DNA from: Bathynomus jamesi
Lineage: Eukaryota > Arthropoda > Malacostraca > Isopoda > Cirolanidae
Length of the DNA: 64,000 bases
NCBI GenBank assembly: GCA_023014485.1
Contig: JAJOZX010001565.1
Span: 253,001 to 317,000, forward strand
Direction: 5' to 3'
Below the pieces are notes generated by a model that saw nothing but the letters and a program-made list of their open reading frames with translations, was not told the DNA's origin and searched no databases. The position numbers were made by a program, and so were the translations under genes. Shown one piece after another: positions 30,239 through 40,585 of this stretch (within the stretch, counting starts at the first letter, position 1; every line of letters starts with the position of its first letter).

Positions 30239-31068
30239 TGGAAATAATCTTCCAAATCGTATCGACACCTATCCACTATATAGAGGTACAACTCTTCAGG
30301 GTGAACAGTATAGGCGAGCTCAGCTCTGTACCGCTCAAGTGTTTTGTACCAAAACTCAGGATATTTGGAAGAATCTAAACCTTTTAAATATGTATCCAGA
30401 TCTAGACCATTCTCCCCCTGTTCATTCCTACATTCAATAAGTCCGTCGAGCAGGGTGGTGTATGCGTGTTCAAGAACCGTGTCAAAATAAATCATATCCG
30501 TAACATGACCGTCTAATATAGGCTTCAGCTTACGGAATCCGACGATTTCAAACATTCTGTCGAGGATGAAACGGTTTCGTGTAGGGACAAGAACGTCATT
30601 ATCAGCTGTGTTCTTCCACATCAGTCGTATATCAATGCAAGTTTGTTCGTTATTTATACACAATATACAAACAATGGTATATGAGGAGGCATCACTAATC
30701 ATCTCTCTTATTGTACCTACGCCATCAGGTATTCTATAACGGTCCTCTGCCCACCTCTCAACTATCACGAAGATTCTATTCATCTCCTCAACACTTAAAT
30801 AAATAACGTTACGTTTGCTTGCATGCCTGCAGATCGTTTCAAGCACATAGTTAATGGTGCCGGTTTCACGTCTGAACACGCGCAATGACTTCGTCACGGA
30901 GACGTCGTACGAAGCGTTGAGAATGCTTCTCAAAGGGAGTTCCATCGTATTCGCACGTCCACTCGGTTCAAGCTCTGAGATGACAACGGCACGTCTGCTC
31001 GGTGCAAGCTCTGAGATGACTATGAGCCACAGGAGGCAGGATCGGCTCGATGGGGCGAGGTGAGTCAC
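30193..31068 (-). CDS. Polinton accessory protein, unknown, long intact frame
   Basis: A 291-codon frame without interruption. The likely start is the internal ATG at 30945 (MELPLRSILNASYDV), since the upstream part is a Ser/Arg-rich stretch with an in-frame tandem duplication (SELAPSRRAVV / SELEPSGRA). The body is a mixed, soluble-looking sequence (NRIFVIVERWAEDRYRIPDG, FILDRMFEIVGFRKLKPILD, DSSKYPEFWYKTLERYRAEL) with no transmembrane segment or known motif. It lies downstream of polB on the same strand. Its openness, while all replication genes are broken, is notable. Confidence 0.6.
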   Translation of the reverse strand: MTHLAPSSRSCLLWLIVISELAPSRRAVVISELEPSGRANTMELPLRSILNASYDVSVTKSLRVFRRETGTINYVLETICRHASKRNVIYLSVEEMNRIFVIVERWAEDRYRIPDGVGTIREMISDASSYTIVCILCINNEQTCIDIRLMWKNTADNDVLVPTRNRFILDRMFEIVGFRKLKPILDGHVTDMIYFDTVLEHAYTTLLDGLIECRNEQGENGLDLDTYLKGLDSSKYPEFWYKTLERYRAELAYTVHPEELYLYIVDRCRYDLEDYFQCRVKKSSRLKSSGR

Positions 31069-31446
31069 GCTGAAGATACGTGTATGGGTTTGTTCGAACT
31101 CGTATTCCCCGTGAGGTACACTGGTGGGCGGCGCGGGAGGAGTGAGTCACACCATAATCTAATGATACGTGTACGGCGCTGATCCAACATGAATCGTTGT
31201 ATCCCATTATATTGGGCAGGTGTTTTGAGAAATTTTCCGATATAAGAAGTAATAACGGTTTTAATGTTTTATCACTCCCACTCCCCCGAATACGCACCAG
31301 ACATTTTTGCAAAGGGGGATTTTCACGAACTAAACACACTTTACAACGATTTTAATGTTTTATCACTCAACATTTCCACAAACTAAGCATCTTCACAAAC
31401 CGGCTCGCTATTAGAGAGAACCATATGTTCATATTTGTCTTTTTGT

Positions 31447-31833
31447 TTAAAAAGCGATACTCGTCTCTAAAGTCTCTGCTGCTTCTTCTACCTCGCGGTA
31501 TATGTGTGCCTTTATAAAGCTTAGCTCTATAACATACTTCAATACATCGTCTGTACTGCGAAATCCTACAACCCCCTCGCCAGAATACCCGTAGAGTATT
31601 TGAATATCTCCGTCCTTCGCACGGTTCAATGCAGCCTTAAAAGAGGCAAAAGAGGAGAGAATAGGGAGTTTTTCAGAATCCACCACATCTATGCACTTTG
31701 CAGAATACCACTTCATAAATGTTAAACACGCAATATTGAAGGTAGCCATTACTATTTTTCTTCTACGCGAGGGAATACACGTCTGAGCTGAAGGGTATAC
31801 AGAGGTCAACTGAGCACGCAGGGATAGAGGCAT
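31447..31833 (-). CDS. Polinton accessory protein, unknown
   Basis: The frame of 128 codons probably starts at the internal ATG at 31749 (MATFNIACLTFMKWYSAK), giving 100 residues. It contains SFASFKAALNRAKDGDIQIL, YGYSGEGVVGFRSTDDVLKY and a Glu-rich C-terminal helix. No motif is recognised. It lies between the polymerase and the longer accessory gene on the same strand, so co-transcription with polB is plausible. Confidence 0.5.
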   Translation of the reverse strand: MPLSLRAQLTSVYPSAQTCIPSRRRKIVMATFNIACLTFMKWYSAKCIDVVDSEKLPILSSFASFKAALNRAKDGDIQILYGYSGEGVVGFRSTDDVLKYVIELSFIKAHIYREVEEAAETLETSIAF

Positions 31834-31839
31834 GCTCAG

Positions 31840-32140
31840 GTTGCGGCATGACTCACGTTGCCGGTCTTACAGTGGGCGGGGCTTAGCTTTTTCCTGTACA
31901 CACGCACGTACGCACGCAAAGGAGAAAGTGAAACAATAGTTGAAACACGATTTATTTAATAAATTAAATATTCAAGGTGCATATATTTACAAATAGGTGT
32001 AATAAATAACCTAACAATAGACATATCAAAGATTACGATATCCAAAGGGCACGGTATCATAGGTACCAGGCACCTGGTAGCGTTTCCTATAGGTGTTACG
32101 GCACACCTTTGTACCCTAAGTTCCTTCACGCCCCCCAGCT
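31840..32140. other. spacer downstream of polB
   Basis: AT-rich, with GC-rich direct repeats of CGCACGTACGCACGC at about 31903-31917. On the minus strand AATAAA-type motifs near 31950 could serve as polyadenylation signals for polB. Confidence 0.4.
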
Positions 32141-32141
32141 T

Positions 32142-33474
32142 CTATGCCCGAAAATTGTGGGTGTCTACAGTCAGTTGGTGCAGGGGGTCGCCCTCATCAT
32201 CTTCCAAGCACAGTAAACCCTTCAACGAATCAAAGTTAACGACCCACCGATTCGCATGGTTAAGTGTGATACCCTTAGCCTTCACGATATACTTCGTATC
32301 ATCCCCTCTCCTCACCCGTACCTCATAGGTTTTTGGCCCCATTGACACAAACGAGTCTGCGTATGTGACGTAACCATACTCATCCTTGATCTCGCCAGTT
32401 AGCTCTCCGAGGAACTCCCCAATAGCAGACATGTATTCACCCCTCCTCGCTGTGAATATCACGCTATCTGTATCGGTATACAAAACCCTCACGCGTGCGT
32501 AGGCTGTTGTGAAGGTGGCCACAGGAATGTTTGTAACCCGTGAGGTGTCTGTGGCCAATTCGGTATTGTTGTACTTTATTATGTAAGTATTACCTACATT
32601 CACAATCTCCATGACCTCTTTATCGGGTGCGTTGGCGTAATCCCAGACTTCACTATAACTTTGTGCCAAATGAACGTTCCCTTTGCCGGTATCCTGTGCA
32701 AATTTTCCCCAAAGACTGTTTAGGCACAATTTTGCACTAAAGCGCTTGCCAGGGTTCTTTACAATTTGGGTACGATCAAGTTGTATACCTTCACGGTCAC
32801 GGTAACGTTGAATATAAGACGTTTTTTTCATCTTCGGTATCAACCCCTCGCGGGTATCCTGACGCCTCAACCTTATCCTTCAAAAAAGCATTTATATATG
32901 GTTTGAAAAGGTTGAGTAGCTTCTGAAACCTCCACACCTCATGTATCTTCATTATTCTATACCCATGGCGAACGGCTAGGGCCAGCTCAGGGCTTGTATA
33001 TACACCTCTGATCTTACGCTGGTGGGGTGTATGGTCACAATCACCATTGTTCTCTTCTGCGCACTTCACGCACAGAGGAAACATGAGCTTGTGATCTATA
33101 ACGACGGGTAAGATCGGCATCCATAAATCGCGAGGGGGGAGCACGTCTACGAAAGAGAGTCCAAAGTAGCGCTCATTCAAGTTGGCTGGAAACTCCTCGA
33201 TGGTTGGTATAGCGGGACCCACCATTTTTTCAGGTGCACCTACGGGATACGGGTTGTTCTTCATCACGTAGGGGTATAAAGAACAGAAGTCGTAGTAATG
33301 GAGTTTCACACCCTCCGCAGGCAGAAAGTATAGCTTGAAGTGATTTGTACGCCCTCCGAACAAGCTATCACCGCATTTCAGAGGCTCCAGCACCAGTGAA
33401 CGTTTGATCGTGTTTATTTCTTCACGGTACTGTCCATCTGCATCCATCCGCGCATCATACTCATGCTCCCACAA
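32142..33474 (-). pseudogene. polB palm/thumb region (copy 2), one frameshift
   Basis: Two long frames joined near 32850 by a single-base shift. The upstream frame carries the palm start YDFCSLYPYVMKNNPYPVG (motif A in Polinton form) and a Cys-containing segment CVKCAEENNGDCDH. The downstream frame carries KLCLNSLWGKF (motif B) and LYTDTDSVIF (motif C, catalytic DTDS), then the thumb. The catalytic residues of motif C and the NSLWG box are intact. This is the best preserved stretch of polymerase in the window and the reference for what copy 1 has lost. Confidence 0.92.
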
Positions 33475-36095
33475 AACTTTGTGAGTGAACTGGGATCCTA
33501 TAAGTTGATCGCGGGTGCGGGTCCACGCAAGACAGTCGGCAGGAGATCTACCCTGGATATCTCCTACGATTCCACACTCAGGGTGGGGGCATCCGCGCCA
33601 TCAGCAGCCGTTAAAGGAGTACACAGTCTTCTCGCCAGTGGCACGGTTTTCACTTAGACCATCAACCCAAAAAACACGACCATTAACCTTAATGGGTATT
33701 TCACCCGTGTTGCGAGCATGCTTTATGTATACACCTGTCTGCTGTTGTAGGTGTATGAGCCAGTATATAGCCTTGTGACCATAACTGCGGGGGTTGTTTC
33801 TGTGGATAATGGCTAAGGTGTCTTCAGGCATGAAATTGTTCTTGAACACCGTAAAACATAATGAGGATGGTGATCGCATTTTAAACGGCATATGTACATC
33901 CTTCTAAAGTCTTGAAAGCATACTCTAAGCACGCGCACATCATTCACGCAATAACGCTCACATTCATCAGCTATATTATAAGGATTACATTCATTAAAAC
34001 TGTTGTAGTATCAATCAAAATCTTCACGCTCATCTGTGCTCATACATTCATAGTTAAAGTAATGTTTAGGTGGAGGTAGTCCTACGTAATTTAAAGTTTC
34101 GCTAGTGAGAAATGTGTAAGGGAAATAACCCTTTGAAACTTCAGCGGATACGCCCATTACCTTGAGTAGCTTTGCTAATTACCAAGGTGTGAATAATAAA
34201 GTGTCTTTAAACTGTACATTACCTTTTATTTGCATCTGTATTAGTTTGTTGCCTCTTTTCAAGGGATTACCTCTAAATATCTCAGAGGACTCGTGCTGAA
34301 GCAACTCCTTATAAAGGAAATGTGTATCAAATTTGACCCGTTATGGGCGAGAATATACACAGTCATTTTTTCTAACTTGCCCGCTAACTTGACAAATAGG
34401 ACAAAACGAGTTTTACAGGGCTATCGTGTGCAAGCGTTTAAAAAACGTTTGTCCGTTTACCACATTTGTGCTCATCACAGATAGTCTGGCTCACAAGTAA
34501 ATGCGGAATAACTTCTGGTTTCAGCGTTCGTGTATGTTTCTATATCGTAGTACACAGTTATACAAGGGTTGTTTTTAGGCTTGGCATCTTTCATATAACA
34601 TATATGCTTTACTCCAACCGCCTTATATTTCTCATGGCATGTAGAACAGTGAATTTCATCACATTTGTGCTTGAAATTTTCCCAATTATCCATCATATGA
34701 AACATACCGCATTCACAGATTCTCATTTTCTGGCACGTACCATTTGATTTATGGAGTTCAAAACAGATATTATTGAAAAGTGTGCGTCTACACACATTAC
34801 AATCCCTCTTCTCAGCTACAACTACACGGCTTTCGCATTTGGCATTTTTACACTGCTCACATACCATGTGGCAATCTTTACAATGTTTCACTATATCGTC
34901 CGCAAACTCGATACACCCCTTACACAAATCATGATGTCGTCCATATTTTCGACTTTTGTCATAACTTGAGTAAAGGCACCTTATACTTATATTACGGATG
35001 GGGAGATACGTTATCCCTTACAGTCCTAAATTAAGTAGGGGTCTTGTACGATCTCTCACACAGCTTTTAAAAACATACACAGTTCTACGACGATCATCCA
35101 GGCCAAATATAACTATACAAACATTCATTTCCTGTTCTATCCTTCTCAGCTCTTCAGGACCCACAGTCAAACTCAAGTTTACAGTCTACAGTTAGTTTAC
35201 GGGCATGTCCCACTACCGTTGGTAGCCAAATTTTTGGGGTTTGTGTATTTAGTACAGTAAACATACGAGCTAAGACTACTGCTATAAAGCCGCAACCACG
35301 ATCGACTTTTATATGCCGTCTAAAAATGGCCTGAGAATTGAAGTTAAGAGTATAAGGTGTGGCACTATGACCCGCAACACGGAATACACGGTCAATATTT
35401 ACCGTGAAGTTGTCCATATTGAAGGCTATACTACTTTGAGAGGCCTACATTATACGGCCTAATATATACTCTATATCTTCAGCTGCCAAACGTCTGAACG
35501 GTATTACCACCCAAAAATCATCTACATCTCCGTCATCTGATCCGAATCCAAAGGACAGCCTCGTCCTGACTTCACGCTCGTCGCGGTTCTGAAGGGCAAA
35601 CTCTACAATACGTTCAACTATGCGCCGTAGTCCGTGTTCAACACCATTGCTATACATGGACCTGGGATCAACCCTGATTATACCGATTTCTAGTCAAGGC
35701 CGGGGTGGGGGTTGCTGCGCGCACCAACTCGAATATTATGTCAGCCCCAACAGAACGGGGAGCTACTGTGGAAGATGAATAAGGGTGTATATTTGATGAA
35801 GGCGTTGAGGGTTGGGGCTCTATTACTGGGGTCTAACAACCCGCGCAATCCTGGAGATCTTTATACCTGATGTGGAGGGTTCTTCATCACGCCTCCGCTT
35901 TGAACTGGCGCAGGCTACAGGTGTCGCTGGTGAGGGCTCGTCGGCGGGGGAGGACTCTGTAGCTGGCGGGTTAACGGGGTCGTCCGTGATGTCGATGATG
36001 GGGAGCTGTACATCATCATTCACGGTTCTGTGGAAGAAGAAAACAAAATATAAGGAGCAGCACTCGTTATTTGTAATATTTTGTAAATGGGCCAT
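32142..36095 (-). pseudogene. Polinton DNA polymerase B (copy 2), whole locus
   Basis: The minus strand starts near 36095 with a Pro/Ser/Thr-rich region (PSTSGIKISR near 35840). A conserved pre-exonuclease region follows (GVEHGLRRIVERIVEFALQ near 35640; DNFTVNIDRVFRVAGHSA near 35390). Then come Cys-rich fingers and VYYDIET (34560), a decayed exonuclease stretch (34470-33900), FKNNFMPEDTLAI (33850) and the catalytic half. At least eight stops or shifts are spread along it. A protein-primed family B polymerase of about 1,200 residues is usual for the group. The start is uncertain: a pyrimidine run with CTTCTTCCACAG just inside could also be a splice acceptor. Confidence 0.85.
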
Positions 36096-36117
36096 TTAGG
36101 GGTGTGACGTGTTAGAA

Positions 36118-36749
36118 ATGGAATCTGTAGAAAAGTTCAGGTTAACGAGCCCATCCACATGTATTATATCTGGACCTACAGGATGTGGTAAAACGGTGTT
36201 TATGCTTAAAATCATTAAAGAAAAGGGGGAGGTGTTCTCAAAATTTGTGCATAAAGTTATATGGTGCTATTCGACGTATCAATCAGTGTTCAACGAGTAC
36301 CAAGATGATGTTTTGTTCCACAAAGGGGTCTATGACGTTAATTTATTAAATTGAAATGAACATAGTCATTGTAATTGACGACCTGATGTTGGAGATTGAT
36401 AAAACGTTTGCCGAGACATTTACAGTATTCTCCCACCACCTTAATATAAGCGTTTTCTTCATCAATCCGAATCTATTTTTCAAAAATAGATACATGCGCG
36501 ATGTGTCGCTAAATACGCAATATCTAGTCTTATTCGGGCAACGTAGAGATGTGTCACAAATTGGGGTATTAGCCAATCAAATGTTCCCGCCCGAATCAGC
36601 GTAAGGATTTTTTGGAGGTTTATAAAGAGGCCAAAAACCAGCGTTATGGGTATTTGCTTTGTGACCTTCAACCGCGAAACACGTTTAGGGTACTTCTAAG
36701 AACGAATATATTCCAAAGCGAGCCTGAAACGGTGTATATTCCAGAATGA
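36118..36749 (+). pseudogene. Polinton packaging ATPase (copy 2)
   Basis: It starts MESVEKFRLTSPSTCIISG and has Walker A GPTGCGKT at about 36175-36198. A stop follows at 36352; the next frame gives Walker B (IVIVIDDLM, near 36370) and FFINPNLFFKNRYMRD. A second shift near 36600 leads to the C-terminus, ending IPE at the stop 36747-36749. The family is the FtsK/HerA-type genome packaging ATPase shared by adenovirus-like and Polinton elements. Both nucleotide-binding motifs survive, but the frame is broken twice. Divergent from polB with about 20 bases between the outer starts. Confidence 0.92.
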
Positions 36750-37028
36750 CAAATAGGCTAAAGAAATACCGTGAATTAATAAAAATCTATCAACGATTGC
36801 CACGGGCGCTGCACCAGATGTTTGTTAAAAATATCGACTCCTCTGACTTTTTAAAATGCATCTGTGAAATCTGGCTTAATGTTATAAAATGTAATGTACA
36901 TAATACGAGCGCTCGCTCATAAAAGTCAAAATGTGGGTAAGAAGAAGCGCATTATTGTACAAAGAGGAGGATCATTCCTGCCCATCTTATTTTCAGTTTT
37001 GGGTCCTTTACTGACTAGATTAATGTAA
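36746..37028 (+). pseudogene. Polinton small protein with hydrophobic tail (copy 2)
   Basis: The ATG at 36746 overlaps the ATPase stop as ATGA. It opens MTNRLKKYRELIKIYQRLPR like copy 1, keeps KCICEIWLNVIK, then loses frame near 36890-36950. It returns to a frame with IIVQRGGSFLPILFSVLGPL ending at TAA 37026-37028, which overlaps the next ATG as TAATG. About 50 nucleotides of the basic middle seen in copy 1 are lost. Confidence 0.8.
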
Positions 37029-37761
37029 TGAAGAAGGTGGTTGTGATTCCGCACGAGGTGTATGCTTCATTACAAAGTTCAAAGACTCCAGACACGGTTC
37101 TAGAGCCCCGTAAAAGTAGGCTTAAAAGAATGGAAAACGAGTTGCTAGCCCTATTAAACAGTGAAAAGCCGCCTGATGAGAAAAGGATCTTGTACCAAGA
37201 GGCTTTGCTGAAATTTCTTCATGAGTACGAAGATTATAAACATCCTACAGAGCTACCCGTGGTTATTAGACACATCTCGAATAGTGCTGAGCATAGCGAC
37301 ACAGGGCCTGACCAACCAAAGAACAAAGGAACACAACACATCGAATGTGTGCTAAAAAACAGCCTCCCACATACATTGAGGAATAAAGGGTTAAGTCTTT
37401 ATAATCTACTAGTGAGGACCCCATCATACAGCGGACCGATACAGGCGAGGTCATTGTTGAAGGAACAAGGGTACAAGGCTCCAATATCGTTGATATTATT
37501 CATGATCTGGTGAGAAAGTGGGACAGACCAGCACCAACAGGATGGAAGCATATTAAAGCAAGACTACAACAAATAAATGTCCCAAAAACATTGACACGTA
37601 ATCTGAATAGGTTAAAAGACTTGGACCAGGTCACGCATGTGTCACAACTGAGTACACCATCACCCCCAGCAGTAGCAGTGTCTCTGAAGAGGAGAAAGAA
37701 GAGAACAAACGGTGAACCCTACCCACGTGCTTCTAAAATACGCAAATGGCTAACATATTAA
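37028..37761 (+). pseudogene. Polinton core-like protein (copy 2)
   Basis: The ATG at 37028 gives MKKVVVIPHEVYASLQ, a helical charged region (LKRMENELLALLNSEKPPDE, LYQEALLKFLHEYEDY) and LKNSLPHTLRNKGLSLYNLL. A frameshift near 37430 moves the ending to another frame, with KWDRPAPTGWKHIKARLQQI and a very basic tail (SLKRRKKRTNGE) to the stop at 37761. This gene recurs in Polintons between the ATPase and integrase. The basic tail suggests DNA binding in the particle, which is inference. Its 3' end overlaps the integrase start by 16 bases. Confidence 0.75.
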
Positions 37762-38774
37762 GTAAACGCTATTATGACATTTCTAACTCCGCCTCCTACG
37801 GTGGCATTAATAGATTGTACAGAGGTGTTTACGGAGTAATGAAAAAAGATGCTTAGAGATTATTGCGGGGGCAGGATGCTTATACACTTCATAAACCGGT
37901 GAGAAAAAGGTTTAAAACGGCCATGACAACAGCTGCCTCGATTGACTCTATTTGGCAGGCTGATTTAACAGACATGCAAAGATATTCAGTGTATAACGAT
38001 GGTTACCGCTACAGATACCTGTGGTTAATACCCCTGAAAAATAAATCGCCTAAAACAGTTGCTAAAGCGACCAAAACGTTGATGTTGAAAGAAAACAGGA
38101 TTCCTGGCTATTTTTGTACGGATATGGGGAAAGAATTTATAGGACACGCTTTTCAGAACATGCTGGCAGAGTTTAATATCAGCTATTACACTACCAATTC
38201 TATACATAAGGCGTCTTTAGTTGAAAGAGTTCAACGTACCATAAAGGAACGCATGCACCGATAATTTACACATAAAAACACATCCAGATATATAAACGTT
38301 CTCGGTTCATTGGCCTCATCCTACAACCGCTAACATCACCGTATGATTGGCACAACGCCTAACGAAGTTTTAGAAAGAGGTACGCGTCCAGAGGTGAGAA
38401 GAGATGCACCACCACACTCTGCGCGTTTCAAAATCAATGATTATGTAAGGCTATCACGTTCGGGGAATAAATTCGCGAAGGGGTTTGAGCAAGGATGGAC
38501 GCGCGAAATTTTTAAAGTTTGGGCTATGAGACCTAAAGGTGAGGTAATGATGTATTACGTTGAAGATTTGAATGTGGAAGAAATCGCAGGAGGGTTTTAC
38601 CGCGAGGAGTTGCAGAAAGTGGAATTTAATTTAGGAAAAAACGTGTTTAAAATTGAGAAAATTATAGGTAGCAAAGGCTCAGGAAAGAGAAAAATGTACC
38701 TGGTGAAATGGCTGGGTTACTCAGAAAGCTTCAACACCTATATAAAAGCTGATGCAATAATGAAGCTTAAATAG
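37746..38774 (+). pseudogene. Polinton retroviral-type integrase with chromodomain
   Basis: One continuous 342-codon frame from ATG 37746, broken only by three in-frame stops (37854, 38262, 38331). N-terminal region LSKRYYDISN; catalytic core with WQADLTDM (first Asp), YFCTDMGKEF (second Asp) and KASLVERVQRT (Glu), 33 residues after the second Asp. Then come the linker with GTTPNEVLE, SARFKINDYVRLS, and a C-terminal chromodomain (FKIEKIIGSKGSGK, MYLVKWLGYSESFNTY). Integrases of this type insert Polintons with 5-6 bp duplications; the chromodomain may guide targeting to chromatin marks. Few lesions suggest a fairly recent death. Confidence 0.93.
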
Positions 38775-38782
38775 TATGCAAC

Positions 38783-40050
38783 ATGGCGCCTGACCGTTTC
38801 TACCTCACACTCCCGTCATCCTCGTCCCTGTCTGTACACCCTAACAACACCCCCGCCAACTTTGTGACAGAACTCCATGGACCCATTGAATTGGAGCATG
38901 ATTCGTATGACGAGGCGTTATGTGAACTTCAGTTAGCCACCAAATTTTTAACTCTTGAAAATGAACAAATCATATTTCTGATCCGTAGAAGAACCGATGA
39001 GTGCGAAAAAATAGGCATAACCTTAGACAATACTATTCGTTCAACCCTGTGCGAGGAACGGTACTATAGCACAAATGTATCGCTAGGAATCGGGCATTAT
39101 GATACAGCCACGGACATTGTGACGGGTTTAAATAAGAGTCTTGAAAAGTCGTACTTGACAAACGATTTACTTTTTGAAGTCGCAAACATAGACACGCCTG
39201 CATGCACATTAAAGCTAAAGTCAAAGCTTAGTAGAAATATTAAAGATAAAGAACTGTTCACAATTGCGGCTGAGGACCGATATAGCGCAGCCTTCCAAAG
39301 AGATACCTTTCACGAGGCACAGCATGACTTGTCCAGCTTAATGTATCAATTGAAGATGGAGAAGTTGGGTGAAAGCTCTCCGCCCCCCAGGCATGTGCTA
39401 CATTTATAGAAATATTGTAGAGCACCAATTTGTTGGGGACACTCAGGCACGTCTGCTGCGCATTGCGCACATCCCCAACCATAGAGGGAAAAGTTTGAGC
39501 ATTACATATGAGGGGTCCCGCGTCTTAAGTTACTTAAGCGCCAAAATTAAAATTCGCCAGAAATCGCCTCCAAAGTTCAGCAATATTTTCGCAATAGTAT
39601 CTCTGTTATTAATTCAGCTAGAACGTTCATTTTTGGCTAAATTAGAGTTCTAAGTATGCTAATGAAAATGTTGATGAGTTTTTGGAATGGATTTTCATAT
39701 TTTATATATATTTTTTAAATTTTTTTATTTTCTTATTATGCCGAACTTTGGGTGAACTTTTGGCTGGCGATAGAGGTGAAAACAGTAGTTCGCTTCATAA
39801 GGTTTTCAACCATACTTCTAGTGTCGTAAGGTCATTATAACCCAAACCACGCGATAGAGGAAGGGTGAAAATAGTGATATCTATCAAAAACACGTTTTCG
39901 CCTGTAGTGGCGCTTAGGTACCTTAAGACGCGCGACCCCTCATATGACAAGCCCCATTATGTAAATGTTGCGACTAATCTATTACCCAACATCTCAATAT
40001 ATATAAGAACGATTGAGGAAAAAATTTCCCATTCGGTGATGGGAGCTTAA
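38783..40050 (+). pseudogene. Polinton penton-like minor capsid protein, split by a MITE
   Basis: It starts MAPDRFYLTLPSSSSLSVHP followed by PANFVTELHGPIELEH, the opening of the jelly-roll minor capsid (penton) protein of Polintons. A frame change near 39370 leads to YIYRNIVEHQFVGDTQARLL, also typical. At 39505 coding stops at a MITE and resumes at 39946 with DKPHYVNVATN and a degenerate end near 40050. Removing the MITE in thought leaves the flanks adjoining in a plausible place. The product would cap the five-fold vertices of the particle. Confidence 0.82.
39506..39945. mobile_element. MITE inside the penton-like gene, ~40-bp inverted repeats
   Basis: The left end ATATGAGGGGTCCCGCG...TAAGCGCCA and the complement of the right end ATATGAGGGGTCGCGCG...TAAGCGCCA match over about 40 bases with few differences. 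The 440-bp body is AT-rich and non-coding. I cannot fix a target duplication, so the superfamily is open. Confidence 0.8.
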
Positions 40051-40076
40051 CAGTGAAACCACTTTCATCGTTTATA

Positions 40077-40506
40077 ATGACTCGAAGACCGTTCGCAGTA
40101 TACCGAGGAGTGAGGTACCAGCGTGGGAGTGGTCTTGGTTCTATTTTTTCATCTATACTACGCACCGCTGTCCCCCTGTTGAAGAGGAGGGGCCAGGTAC
40201 CTAGGGCAGAAGGCGTTACGAACAGGTTTTAACACGGCAGAAGACATAATGGGGGGCACTAAGCCTGAAGAAGCTCTAAAAAAACATTTAAAACGTACAA
40301 GGGATGAAATCATCAAAGATGCAGACAAAAATGCGTGGCTGCGGAAAGAAGAGATCTGCCAGGAAGAAGGGTTACCAGCGCGTGGCGGAAAGAAGAGATC
40401 TGACTGGAAGAAAGGGTTACTATCACGTGGCACTAAACGTAAAAGGAAACCGAAAAAGAAGTGTTCTAAGCGCATGAAACCTATGGCTGATCATTTTTTT
40501 AACTGA
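40077..40506 (+). pseudogene. Polinton basic core protein, frameshifted
   Basis: From ATG 40077: MTRRPFAVYRGVRYQRGSGL, then GSIFSSILRTAVPLLKRR. This is the Gly/aromatic opening and membrane-active-like helix seen in small Polinton proteins compared with adenovirus core/pVI proteins. A shift near 40230 leads to a strongly basic C-terminus (GTKRKRKPKKKCSKRMK) ending at 40506. A ~44-bp direct duplication (GGAAAGAAGAGATCTG at 40344 and 40389) lengthens the basic region. Confidence 0.78.
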
Positions 40507-40585
40507 TATAAGCTGAGGACACTACTCTCCGAATCATAGGTTGACTAATACTTGTCGTGGGAGGTTGTACTATTTCTGTCTCGTC

